Origin: Amphritea balenae
GTDB lineage: Bacteria; Pseudomonadota; Gammaproteobacteria; Pseudomonadales; Balneatricaceae
Length of the DNA: 64,000 nucleotides
Assembly (NCBI RefSeq): GCF_003858655.1
Contig: NZ_RQXV01000011.1
Coordinates: 83,135 to 147,134, forward strand
Direction of reading: 5' to 3'
Each line of letters opens with the position of its first letter. Position 1 is the stretch's first letter. A program made the translations under genes and the position numbers. Shown here piece after piece: positions 53,325 through 63,300 of the stretch. The notes under the pieces were generated by a model. That model was not told the origin of the DNA, made no database searches, and saw only the letters and a list, made by a program, of their open reading frames with translations.

Positions 53325-55169
53325 TTATTCGTCACCGGTTACCACGCAGTTACGACCACTTTGCTTAGCAGCATAGAGACAGGTATCTGCTGCATCTAAC
53401 GCAGCATTCAAATCTATATATTGTTCTCCTGCCTGAATGGCTCCGATACTGATAGTAAATTGAATCTGCTCAGCTGACACAGATACTGAAGTTTCTTCCA
53501 CCAGCTTTCGTAAACGCTCCAACCCTTGCTTTGCCAAGCCTACCGGTAAATTTATGATCATAGCGAACTCTTCACCGCCGATCCTCGCGATCAGATCTGA
53601 TTCACGCATCTGCTCTGACAGTAGCTTTGAGAGCTTGCTTAAAACCATATCGCCTATCGCATGACCAAACTGATCATTTATCTTCTTAAAGTGATCGATA
53701 TCGATCATAACAACTGTTAACGGTTGTTCATTACGCTTAAATAGCTTCCACTCTTTATTGCCTGAAAGCGCAAAGCCTCGTCGGTTCATCAGTCCGGTTA
53801 ATGGATCAGTTATCGCCTGGGCATGAAACTTTTGTTTTTCAAGCTCCAGCTCTGCCAGTGCCAACTCAAGCTTATTTTGAGAATCATTCAGCTCAGAATT
53901 CTGCTTTTCCAGAATACGTCCGTTCTTCTCTTTTTGTGCAACCAGCCGTCTCAAACTAACTATCATCAGCGCAAACGCCCGAGCCAGTGAGCCTATCTCT
54001 GTCGGTTGTGAAATTAATCTCTCATCAACATCAACATTGAGGTCTCCCATTGCGGCCCGGCTCGCAAGTCCTTTCAAGTGCAACACCGGCTGGGTAATTT
54101 TTCGGGCAAACATATAGGCCAAAAATGAACCACTTATAATAAAAAAAACACAAACGATAACTATCTGCTGTCGAATTTCCTGCAACCCGGCATAAAACTC
54201 ATTCAGGTTTGCACTGGTTCCCACAATCCAATCCCATTCGGATACATAGGTCACAGCAGCTGCTTTAGGCTGAGAAACCCTATCTCCGAGACCACGCCAA
54301 TGGTAATAGATCATACCGGGCGTACCATTTTCATGTTCCTTACCGGCAGACACCATATGCCGAACGATAGCCACCCCCTGACTGTCCACCACATCCAGCA
54401 TATCCTCACCATTTCTTAGGTTACCCCTGGAGAGAATATAACGACCTTCACTGTTCAGTACCCAGATATAGCCTTGTTCACCGATACTCTGCTCTGATAA
54501 ACGCTGCTTAAATTCAGCCTGCAGCATGCCCTCCAGATCAGAACTTCGAAAGTCCGTTTCATTTATGGTAACCCCTATTACCATATTCCAGTTAGGTGCG
54601 TACGCCAGAGAAGTAAAACGATTCACATAACCCGAACGCTGCTGTATCCAGGGATATCGAATAGTAATGACTTCACCTTTTTTCAAGCGCGGTAGTGCCG
54701 CCTGTATACGACTATAAAAACTATCTGAAATACTGCTATCTGTAGCATTGGTTAGAAAAGCCTGATTCCATACCGGTTTTAAAGATGGATCTAATAGAAA
54801 AACATGGCCACTGCGATTTATACGCATCATTTTCAACTGATCAAACAGTTTATGTTCCTGTTTTCTCTGTAGAGTCTGATAGTCAGAAATCGGCAGGGTC
54901 GTGATCACCTCACGCATTGTCAGTGCAATTGATTCTATACGCTTTATAACCAGTGCTTCCTCACGTCTGAGCACCCGCTGGTTCTGAGAAATATAGTCTG
55001 CTGCCTGAGCGCGAACATCCAGAGCCTGATCCTGCAACCGGCTCTCAAGCTCATTTTCTGCAAACTCCTGGTAGGTATAATACCCAATCACACCCATCAG
55101 CACTGTTGGCAGGCTCACCAACAATATACAAAGCAGCATTAATTCCCATTTAAGACTGATTCGGTTCAT
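53325..55169 (-). CDS. Cache-HAMP-GGDEF diguanylate cyclase
   Basis: A 614-residue membrane-bound cyclase. Membrane segments at residues ~10-32 and ~340-360 flank a periplasmic dCache-type sensor (ITVRYPW... with GVTINETDFRSS and the GEQGYIWVLNSEGRYILSRGN fold). A HAMP (ITQPVLHLKGLASRAAMGDL) and coiled coil (EKQNSELNDSQNKLELALAELELEKQ) lead into GGDEF. The active site is RIGGEEFAMII, and the inhibitory site RESD stands five residues before it, so the enzyme is likely active and product-inhibited. It starts 3 bp after the solute-binding gene's stop. Confidence 0.94.
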   Translation of the reverse strand: MNRISLKWELMLLCILLVSLPTVLMGVIGYYTYQEFAENELESRLQDQALDVRAQAADYISQNQRVLRREEALVIKRIESIALTMREVITTLPISDYQTLQRKQEHKLFDQLKMMRINRSGHVFLLDPSLKPVWNQAFLTNATDSSISDSFYSRIQAALPRLKKGEVITIRYPWIQQRSGYVNRFTSLAYAPNWNMVIGVTINETDFRSSDLEGMLQAEFKQRLSEQSIGEQGYIWVLNSEGRYILSRGNLRNGEDMLDVVDSQGVAIVRHMVSAGKEHENGTPGMIYYHWRGLGDRVSQPKAAAVTYVSEWDWIVGTSANLNEFYAGLQEIRQQIVIVCVFFIISGSFLAYMFARKITQPVLHLKGLASRAAMGDLNVDVDERLISQPTEIGSLARAFALMIVSLRRLVAQKEKNGRILEKQNSELNDSQNKLELALAELELEKQKFHAQAITDPLTGLMNRRGFALSGNKEWKLFKRNEQPLTVVMIDIDHFKKINDQFGHAIGDMVLSKLSKLLSEQMRESDLIARIGGEEFAMIINLPVGLAKQGLERLRKLVEETSVSVSAEQIQFTISIGAIQAGEQYIDLNAALDAADTCLYAAKQSGRNCVVTGDE

Positions 55170-55172
55170 GAT

Positions 55173-56555
55173 CTACTCTTTGTAGTAACCACCGTATTCG
55201 AATACTTTATCCCACTGCTGAGCCAATCGGTCCAGACTCTGTTCTGCTGTCAGCTGGTCTGTATTCAGGTATTCATCCCAATGTTGTTGTGACAAGTCCA
55301 GCAATTGAGCATATTCCGGTACTGCCCAGAAATCTTGTACAAAACCAAAGGATTCACTAAATGCAGGATGCATAGGAGACGCCTGTAGAAAAGATTCTGA
55401 GTTCAGAATTTTCACATGACAACTCAGGCCACCCAGGTCTGACCACTTCTGTTGGGTTTCCTGTTGAACAAACCATTCAAGAAACGCTAGCGCATACTCT
55501 TTTTTCTTCGAATAACTGATCAGTGAGAGTCCTTGCCCACCCAGGGATGTTGCCCGACCGGCAGGCCCGGCTGGAGTCGGAAAAAAACCGATCTTATCAG
55601 CGTAGGGATTAGTGACCGGATTAAGCAGTTCAGGAGTGATGGCAAAGTAGACCATCGCCATCGCGGCTTCACCACTGATCAGGGGTTGATTATGGCTTTT
55701 ATCGGTATCAAGGTAATACTCTTTCCAGGCCGGATTTGTGTAACTTGTTAACTGCTTATAAAACCGCAGGGCCTCTGCCGCCTCCGGTGTATTCAGGACA
55801 CCAACAACTTCATGATTTTGTTGATTTCCCAGCTCTGCCCCCCAGGCCCATAAGACTGACTGCAAGGCCATAGTCAGGCCATCATAGTTAGGTTCAACCC
55901 AGTTCATAATGCCCCACAAATGCTGATCCGGGCGGTAGAAATGCTGAGCGATATCGCTGAGTTGCTGCCATGTTTCCGGCACTTTTAGAGGGTAACCATA
56001 GCGTTGTTGAAATAACCGCTGCTCATGTGGGTCTTCAAACAGGTCTTTGCGATACGCAAAGCCCATTGCATCTCCCTCAGCCGGGATAGCCCAATAGCGC
56101 TGACTGCCTTTCGGGTATTCGGCATAGCCTTGCATCGCAGTAGGCACGAACTGAGCTTCTATCTGTTGCTTGGCAATCCACTTTGTTAAATCAATATAGT
56201 GACCATTTCTGGCACCATATCCCAGCCACTGAGAATCACCTATAACCAAATCATACCGCTTACTTTTCTGCTCCATTTCACTGATAAAATGCTGTTGCCA
56301 GTCAGACCAGGAACGTTGCACAACGGTTACTTCTATGCCTGTTTCACGGGTAAAGTCATGGGCGAGGATTTGTAGATAATCTGCAGGTTTCCACTCAGCC
56401 CAGAGGATAGTTATTGAGGCTGTTTTAGGTGGCTCGACAAACGAAATAGTACGGTGTCCATTGTCCTTGTAGAACAACAGAATAAACAGTAACACTGCGA
56501 CAATCAGCAGCAGCGGAAAGAAAAAACGCAATAGAAATGGAATGAATCTAACCAA
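55173..56555 (-). CDS. membrane-anchored extracellular solute-binding protein
   Basis: A 460-residue family 1 (sugar-type) solute-binding protein. The first ~35 residues are a hydrophobic, probably uncleaved anchor; then comes ITILWAEWKPADYLQILAHDFTRETGIEVTVV (key part LAHDFTRETGIEVTV), the SBP fold pattern. No ABC permease or ATPase is near. The frame has only a TTG start (56555), since a stop lies five codons upstream and no ATG follows early. The gene is tightly linked to the diguanylate cyclase, so it may act as ligand sensor for it. Confidence 0.85.
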   Translation of the reverse strand: MVRFIPFLLRFFFPLLLIVAVLLFILLFYKDNGHRTISFVEPPKTASITILWAEWKPADYLQILAHDFTRETGIEVTVVQRSWSDWQQHFISEMEQKSKRYDLVIGDSQWLGYGARNGHYIDLTKWIAKQQIEAQFVPTAMQGYAEYPKGSQRYWAIPAEGDAMGFAYRKDLFEDPHEQRLFQQRYGYPLKVPETWQQLSDIAQHFYRPDQHLWGIMNWVEPNYDGLTMALQSVLWAWGAELGNQQNHEVVGVLNTPEAAEALRFYKQLTSYTNPAWKEYYLDTDKSHNQPLISGEAAMAMVYFAITPELLNPVTNPYADKIGFFPTPAGPAGRATSLGGQGLSLISYSKKKEYALAFLEWFVQQETQQKWSDLGGLSCHVKILNSESFLQASPMHPAFSESFGFVQDFWAVPEYAQLLDLSQQHWDEYLNTDQLTAEQSLDRLAQQWDKVFEYGGYYKE

Positions 56556-56650
56556 GGATGCCCGCCCCCTAAGCAGCCGATCATCCCTGATCTGAATCCA
56601 GACTTTAATTCAGAATAATCATTTTCTCAGTTAAAGCTACAACTTTATAC

Positions 56651-58750
56651 TCACCATGAAGATTCACGAATCAAAACAGACAATGCCGTGGTCAGATAAT
56701 AGCCAAGCACACTCTCCGCTTCACCACTGATCATCACCTGTCCACGCTGCACCTGAACCAATTCTGTTTCAGGATTCTCCACCGACAAAACAACCCGGTA
56801 TATTGCCTGTTCAGGTATCAGGGTTTCTTTCTGAGGCCGTACCGAAATAGAACCTCCATTCACTGATGCCAGCATAGGTTCTTGCAATACCCGGCTGCTA
56901 TCGCGATCGATATTAACCACTTTAAGAACAAGCGGATCACTACCCGGTGTTTCAGCATAGAAAAGGGCACTGTCCCCCTGCTTAATCCGGGAGATATCAC
57001 TCTCCCCAAGATAGGTTTCTACCTGCCAATGGGCAGGATCAATCAGGGTCGCAATCGCGGCATCTTTTTGAATCCAGTCGCCCACGCGCAAGTCAGGCAT
57101 TGGATCAACCAACTGACCGGTAAAAGGCGCAACCGGCTTAAGTAGTTTTTTCTCCTGACGAATACCATTGAGCTTAGAATTCACCTCTGCCAACTGTTTC
57201 TCAAATAACGGCAACTGAGGTCGCATCTGCATATCCAGTGCCGCCGCCTGACGCTGCCAGGCCACCGTTGTTAACTCCGCGATGGTCAACAGTTCACGCT
57301 GTTCCAACACCGGAGACTGTAATTTAAGTAACAGATCACCTGCGGCCAACTCACTGCCGGAAGGCGGCAGTTCAGCCATTAACTGAGCGGGAGCCGGCGC
57401 ATACAAAGTAAAGGAATTAACCGGTTCCAATACCGCCTGACCATTTATACGGAAATTGAGTGGCAAAAATCCGACAATTATCAATATCACTAACATAATC
57501 ATCGAACGGATATGCCGGCGCCGCTGTCGAATTTCAGGCCAACGCAGATACCACTCTTTCAGTTCTTTAAACACCGGGAACGCGATAAACCAGAGCAGTT
57601 CCACCACGAACAGAATAATACCCAGTGCCTTAAAGAAAAACTCATACACCATCACAGCGATACCCAGGAACAGTACCAAACGGTACAGCCAGGTTATAAA
57701 CGCAAACCAGGTCATAAAGCGTTCCCGCTCTTTCGAGAACACTTCCGGCTTCATATCGCCCAGATCAAATAACCACTCGCGCATGCGCCATTTTGCTAAC
57801 GCCCCGGCACGATTATGCAGATTAGCGACATTAAGCCAGTCGCTCAGCAGAAAATAGCCATCGAAACGAAGAAACGGGCTGGCGTTAATCAATATCGAGG
57901 AGATGATACTGGTAGTAGCAATGAAGAACGCTGAATCGCGCAGGTTACCTTCAGGCAGTAAGCTCCACATCAACAGTGCCCAGGATGCCAGGGCCAATTC
58001 GACCGCTATACCACCAGCACCAATGGCTAGCCGATGGAAACGATTCTCAAGTTTCCAGCCATCATTCACGTCGGTATAAGCGACGGGGAACATCACCAGA
58101 AACGCCACCCCCATAGTCGGTACGTTGCAACCATAACGTTTGGCGGTAAAGGCATGACCAAACTCATGTAAAACTTTCACCAGCACCAGCGTAATCATAT
58201 AGCTGGTCAGGCCATCCCATGTGAAAGTATCCACCAGCGTGGTAGAAAACTCTGACCACTGTCGACTAATACCAAACAAGCCCATCACAAAAGCGATCAG
58301 GGTGATAATTCGAAACGCTTTAGAGTAAAAAATTTCAACGGCGGGCAGCATATGCTGCAGAAAGTCGTTAGGCCGGAATAATGGTAAACGGAAAAACAGA
58401 TAATGATGCAGCAGCCACTTCCACCAGACCTGTTGCTGGCGATCAACCGCTTCAGTCAGACGGGCTGAATCAGTTGCTGATACGCATTGAATCAGTTCCT
58501 GAGCGGCAAGAAACTCAATAACTTTATCAATATCATCAGGCACAATATCCAGTGGCGCATGCTTCTGAATAGCGGCACAGATCAGCTCTGGGTCACCTAA
58601 CTCCCAGTTAGAGATAATAAGAAACGTTGCCCAGTCGATACGAAAAAACTTACTCCGGGTCGGATCATGCAGGCTCCAGGTAGGCGAACCATCGGTTGCT
58701 GCCGGTGCCTGATGGATCGACAAATCATCACGTAATGGAGGTAACGCCAT
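56651..58750 (-). CDS. PqqD-like / M50-type peptidase / HlyD-like fusion membrane protein
   Basis: A 699-residue protein. Residues ~1-90 resemble a PqqD-like winged domain (PPLRDDLSIHQAP, HDPTRSKFFRIDWATF). Membrane segments start at ~143; HEFGH at 195-199 is the zinc-binding HExxH of M50 site-2 proteases, and ASPFLRFDGYFLLSD near 290-305 supplies the later Asp. A membrane segment at ~418-432 is followed by a HlyD-type lipoyl/barrel-sandwich domain (residues ~440-680). Such M50-HlyD fusions occur beside HlyD adaptors in export loci. It begins one base after the hlyD-like stop. Confidence 0.88.
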   Translation of the reverse strand: MALPPLRDDLSIHQAPAATDGSPTWSLHDPTRSKFFRIDWATFLIISNWELGDPELICAAIQKHAPLDIVPDDIDKVIEFLAAQELIQCVSATDSARLTEAVDRQQQVWWKWLLHHYLFFRLPLFRPNDFLQHMLPAVEIFYSKAFRIITLIAFVMGLFGISRQWSEFSTTLVDTFTWDGLTSYMITLVLVKVLHEFGHAFTAKRYGCNVPTMGVAFLVMFPVAYTDVNDGWKLENRFHRLAIGAGGIAVELALASWALLMWSLLPEGNLRDSAFFIATTSIISSILINASPFLRFDGYFLLSDWLNVANLHNRAGALAKWRMREWLFDLGDMKPEVFSKERERFMTWFAFITWLYRLVLFLGIAVMVYEFFFKALGIILFVVELLWFIAFPVFKELKEWYLRWPEIRQRRRHIRSMIMLVILIIVGFLPLNFRINGQAVLEPVNSFTLYAPAPAQLMAELPPSGSELAAGDLLLKLQSPVLEQRELLTIAELTTVAWQRQAAALDMQMRPQLPLFEKQLAEVNSKLNGIRQEKKLLKPVAPFTGQLVDPMPDLRVGDWIQKDAAIATLIDPAHWQVETYLGESDISRIKQGDSALFYAETPGSDPLVLKVVNIDRDSSRVLQEPMLASVNGGSISVRPQKETLIPEQAIYRVVLSVENPETELVQVQRGQVMISGEAESVLGYYLTTALSVLIRESSW

Positions 58751-58751
58751 A

Positions 58752-60218
58752 TCAGACTCCGATCATCTGTCGGGCCATCGCAAGCGGACGACGCAGTATC
58801 CAGTAAAATAACGGTACCCGACTACCTGACATTTTCACCGTACCTTTAAGACCGACGCGGGCAGAAACACTGTCCTCGTTCAATACTGCACGCACCCGAT
58901 AGGCATAGGTGCCATCAGGTCGCTGTTGTGCCCCATGGGTAATATATTTAACCCGGGCATCTACCGGTGAAAGTGGGTTAGCATTCAGGAACAGTGTTAC
59001 GGCAGCTTCCTCCGGTAGATCAATCGCATCACCCGGCGCCAACCAGGCCTCAATTTCTACCTCTCGCTCCTCAGTGACAACCGCCATACGCTCGCCAGTA
59101 ACAACCGGACGACCAATCCATTCAGAAGGTGCATCAAACAGAATAATGCCGTCTAACGGCGCCATTACAGTAGCAATACTTACCTGATGCCGCAGATAAG
59201 CGACCTCAGCCTGTTTCTCTGCAATAGAGCCCTGAACCAACGCCAGCTGCCCCTTACTCTTAGGATCAAACAGCGCCTGTTGTGCTTGCTGACGATATTC
59301 AGCCTGCACTTTGGCCAGGGTCTGTTCAGCCACATCCAGTTGCGCCTGAATCCGGGTTTTATCCAGTTCAAACAAGGCTTCGCCACTGCTCACCTGCTGA
59401 TTCGGTTGAATCAACACTTTATCGACGACACCATCCAACGGTGAACGGATAACTGCCGGATTTGCCGGTACCAGTTCTCCCGGTGCCAATACCGAGATGC
59501 GGATAGGGATCATCAGAATAATAAGCGCAGCCAGAATTATCCGGTTACGGGGCAGGCGCCATAATCGTTTAACACCACTGACCAACTGTTTTGGACTCAG
59601 TGCATGCCCAACACGTTGCAGCATAGGTAGCTGAGGCTCATTTCCCTGCCCGGTTTTGTCTGACAAGTTGCCCGGAGCAACAGAGCCAAATAAACTACGT
59701 AGAAACCCCCGACGAGTTGGTACGTAGCGTTTATGCCAGGTGTAACCCCAGACATCAGCCCACTCGTTGGCGAAGATAATTTCATTTTCCTGCCACTTGG
59801 TTTCCCGCGCCAGTATCAGGCCACCTAACAGCTCGCCATTAGCACCTTTAAGGGGAATCCAGGCGCCGTACTCCGGCAACCATTCCTTCCAGTGTGAAGC
59901 GATATGCTCGGGCATCGCCGCTGGATTGATCAGCGCGGGCTTATCTAATCCCCGGGTCCAGATCTCATCTCCTAGCTGTCCCAACCATTGCACATACGCA
60001 GAGTTATGATCAGGCGCACCGACACCAGACAGAGAAAAAACGCCCTCCGTCTGCAGCCACAAAGCCGCCTGGCGATATTTCACCAACTGATATGTTTCAT
60101 TAACCAGAATAAACGCTCGTTCACTGGCAGTTTTTGCATGGCGGACACGACGAGAAAGATTGAGTATCGCCGCCAGTGGTTCCAACCCTACCCTGGGTTT
60201 TTGGACAGATGCAGTCAC
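58752..60218 (-). CDS. GAF-domain HlyD-type periplasmic adaptor
   Basis: A 488-residue protein. Residues ~10-165 are a GAF-like domain (LVNETYQLVKYRQAALWLQ, GAWIPLKGANGELLGGLILA). After a basic linker a membrane segment (~225-243) leads to a HlyD adaptor: APGELVPANPAVIRSPLDGVVDKVLIQPNQQVSSGEALFELD (barrel sandwich; key parts SPLDGVVDKVLI, VSSGEALFELD), a coiled-coil hairpin (~300-345) and a beta-barrel domain. The start is GTG with GAGG upstream. It stands between the Ig-repeat protein and the M50-HlyD fusion, as an export subunit. Confidence 0.88.
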   Translation of the reverse strand: MTASVQKPRVGLEPLAAILNLSRRVRHAKTASERAFILVNETYQLVKYRQAALWLQTEGVFSLSGVGAPDHNSAYVQWLGQLGDEIWTRGLDKPALINPAAMPEHIASHWKEWLPEYGAWIPLKGANGELLGGLILARETKWQENEIIFANEWADVWGYTWHKRYVPTRRGFLRSLFGSVAPGNLSDKTGQGNEPQLPMLQRVGHALSPKQLVSGVKRLWRLPRNRIILAALIILMIPIRISVLAPGELVPANPAVIRSPLDGVVDKVLIQPNQQVSSGEALFELDKTRIQAQLDVAEQTLAKVQAEYRQQAQQALFDPKSKGQLALVQGSIAEKQAEVAYLRHQVSIATVMAPLDGIILFDAPSEWIGRPVVTGERMAVVTEEREVEIEAWLAPGDAIDLPEEAAVTLFLNANPLSPVDARVKYITHGAQQRPDGTYAYRVRAVLNEDSVSARVGLKGTVKMSGSRVPLFYWILRRPLAMARQMIGV

Positions 60219-60252
60219 AGATAGCCTCTAAATAAAATCAAGCTTTAGATAC

Positions 60253-60294
60253 ACCCTATACTGCTACACTTTGCAGTGCAGCAGTATTCAGGGT
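60253..60294. promoter_or_regulatory. long imperfect hairpin between the Ig-repeat gene and the GAF-HlyD gene
   Basis: Arms 60253-60270 (ACCCTATACTGCTACACT) and 60275-60294 pair over 17 of about 18 positions, leaving a TTGC loop and a two-base bulge. No run of T follows on the minus strand. It may stabilise the upstream message or lower read-through from the giant gene into the export genes. Confidence 0.65.
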
Positions 60295-60311
60295 TACCCA
60301 TTTTAAGTTCC

Positions 60312-63300
60312 TTATACTTTCTTAGCGGCCATCTCCTTGGCTAATTGAATGATTTTATCCCGCTGCTCCTCATCTCCCCAGTCATTGGCCAGCTTCATCT
60401 CTTCGCTCAGGCCCTGTTTCCAGAGATCATCATCAGTTGCAGCAGTTTCATGCTCATCCAGCTTCTCGCGGAACTCCTCGTCAGTCAGAGCCTCTTTGAT
60501 CACTACCCGGAAGGTAGTCTTAACCTGCCGACCAGAATCATCAGTTGCCAGAATCAAGACTTCAATGATGCCATCGAATCCTTTCGGAGGAATTGCCTGG
60601 AACAGACCCTCTTTATCATCAAAGATCAACCAGTCAGGCAATGCATTACCATTGGACTGTCGTGCTTCCAGCTGTACTACTGCACTGGCACGGGTATGAG
60701 CGAAAGCATCGCTTTCAATCTCAAACTCAAACAGTCTGGCGGTATGGTTAACCGGTACATCATCAATACCCTGATAGATGAAGAACAGATCATCTTCTGG
60801 ACCACTGTAATATTCCGGAGAACGATCACCATACTCAAACAGAGCAACCGGGAAGCCCTGCTCACTGGTCAGACGATCAACCTCAGGCAGAACAGATTCT
60901 CTAATGACACTGAGAGTATCAGTATCGGCGCCCTGATTATCAGCAGTTTCGCCGCTATTAAGACCCGCTACAGTCGCGCTGGTACGACTAGTACCTTCGG
61001 TCTGAGCATGTCCGGCATCAACTCCAGCGTTACCTGATGCAATGCCTGCAGCGCTGCTGCCAGTTGCATTCGGTGTGCTATCAACAGAGCCCAGCGTATT
61101 GCTTAACGGCGCAGCTTGAGCCAACGGATCAGCACTGCGTTCAACTTCAGACATCGTCAGATCGAACAAGGTACCGTTGATAATATCAAAGGCGATACCT
61201 TCATCAGGCCAGGTTGAGGCGATGTCAGTTTCATCCTGAATAGTGTCAGGCGCACCGGTTTTCGCCTCAGTAACAGGTACTGATTCAACACCGATCACCA
61301 GACCACGATTATCAGTAGTCACTGACTTATTACCAACGCTGTTGGTTACCTCAGCAATGACGCTATAGATACCTACCTGTAGATCCTCCTCCAGAGTCAG
61401 TGTCCAGCGATTGCCTTCAACAACCAGTTGACCATCACCTTCTGTATATTCCTGGCCATTAACAAAGACTTTGAAAGTACTGCCAGCTTCCAGATCTACT
61501 TGTCCGGTAATAACAGGCTTCTCACCAGGAGCAACAAGGCTCATATCGATTATTGCTTTATCCGGAACTGATGTATCAATATCCAGAGTAATAGCATCGC
61601 CAAGGCCGTCATTACCCGCAATATCAGTAAAGCTGGCGTTAGCCACTCTGATATCAAGGCTGGTATCAGTTACATCCACCGCTGGTATATAGGTTGCTGT
61701 CCACACTAACGGATCTGTGGTTGCCTGCAGGTTATTAATTCGACCCGACTCAAGCTCGACATCCGCAGCAGTAAACTCTCCCGGCACCTCACTAAAGGTA
61801 AAGGTCAGAGTCGCTGTATCATTCTGCATCAAACGGGCTGTGGCATCAGTCGTAATAGTTACGCTAGGCGCCGCAGTGTCCAGAGTAAAGACCAGCTCTG
61901 TGGACTCACTCACGTTTCCGGCAATATCTGTCTGACGAACCTGAATACTATTCAGTCCTTCTACAGGTGTTACTTCTGTAGAACTCCAGCTAACACCGTC
62001 GGTGCTATATTCAACCAGCGCATCAGTTTCAACACCGCTGATACTCAGAGCTGGATCGTTGGTGATCAGATCGCTACCGGAAACACCACTATCACCTGCC
62101 AGACTCACTACCGGCGGCGCTACAACTGTATCCAGTTCGAAGCTGAACACCGGACCATCGATACTGACATTGCTATTAACATCAGTAATCGTAGTGTGAA
62201 GATCCTTGTCACCGTCCGCGCCTAAATCCGATAGCGTCAGATCGACATAACCGTTGCTGATATCAGTACTGGTCAGAGTCTGGCTATGCAGCTCATCTCC
62301 GGCAGCATTAAATACCCGTAATACATCGGTCTCTTCCGCACGATCAGCGCCGCTTGTTACCAGAGTAGCCCGCATAGAAGGGGTATTATCGTAAGTAATA
62401 TCATCGGTATCAGATACACCACTATCAGATGGTGCATTCAGGTCCAGGATTGCCGGAGCTGGAGGCACATCATTAACAGTCAGCAGGAAGGTGTCACTGG
62501 TGATACCGCCCTCACTGTCATCCACAGTCACTGTAATGCTGTATGGAGGATTTACAGATGCATCTTCCGCCAGGGTTCCGCTAATGACACCCGTATTGGC
62601 ATCAATAGTGAAGCCAGCAGGCATGCCGGTTGCACTGTAGGTCAGGCTATCAGCATCAACATCAGCAAAGTTAGTGCTGACATCCAGGCTAATCACATCA
62701 CCATCCAGAGCAGTCTGATCGGCAATCGGTGTTGCGACCACAGGTGCCGGGTTGGTGATGGTCCAGTCGAAAGTATCGCTGACCACACCACCTTCACCGT
62801 CATCTGCAGTAACGGTAATGCTATAAACACCACCGGTACCACCCTGAGAGCTATCAGCTGGCAAGTCACCGCTGATAACACCGTTGCTGGCCATAGTGAG
62901 ACCCGTTGGCAGACCACTGGCGCTGAAGCTCAGGTCATCTGTATCGACATCACTGAAGTGGCCACTGATATCCAGATTGATACTGTCGCCATCCTGATCC
63001 GCCTGATCTGCAATCACCACATCTACCTGCGGTGCAGGGTTAGTGATTGTCCAGTCAAAGCTATCAGTTGTGGTTCCGCCCTGGCCGTCATCTGCAGTCA
63101 CAGAGACAGTATACGGGCTACCCTGAGACGCTGAATTATCCAGTGTACCGCTAATTTCGCCGGTAGCACTATCGATAGTCAGGCCAGTTGGTAAACCAGT
63201 AGCACTGTAGCTCAGTGTATCGCTATCGACATCGGCAAAGTTAATTGCAACATCCAGACTAATCACGTCTGCATCTTCAGAAGCCTGATCCACTATCGGA

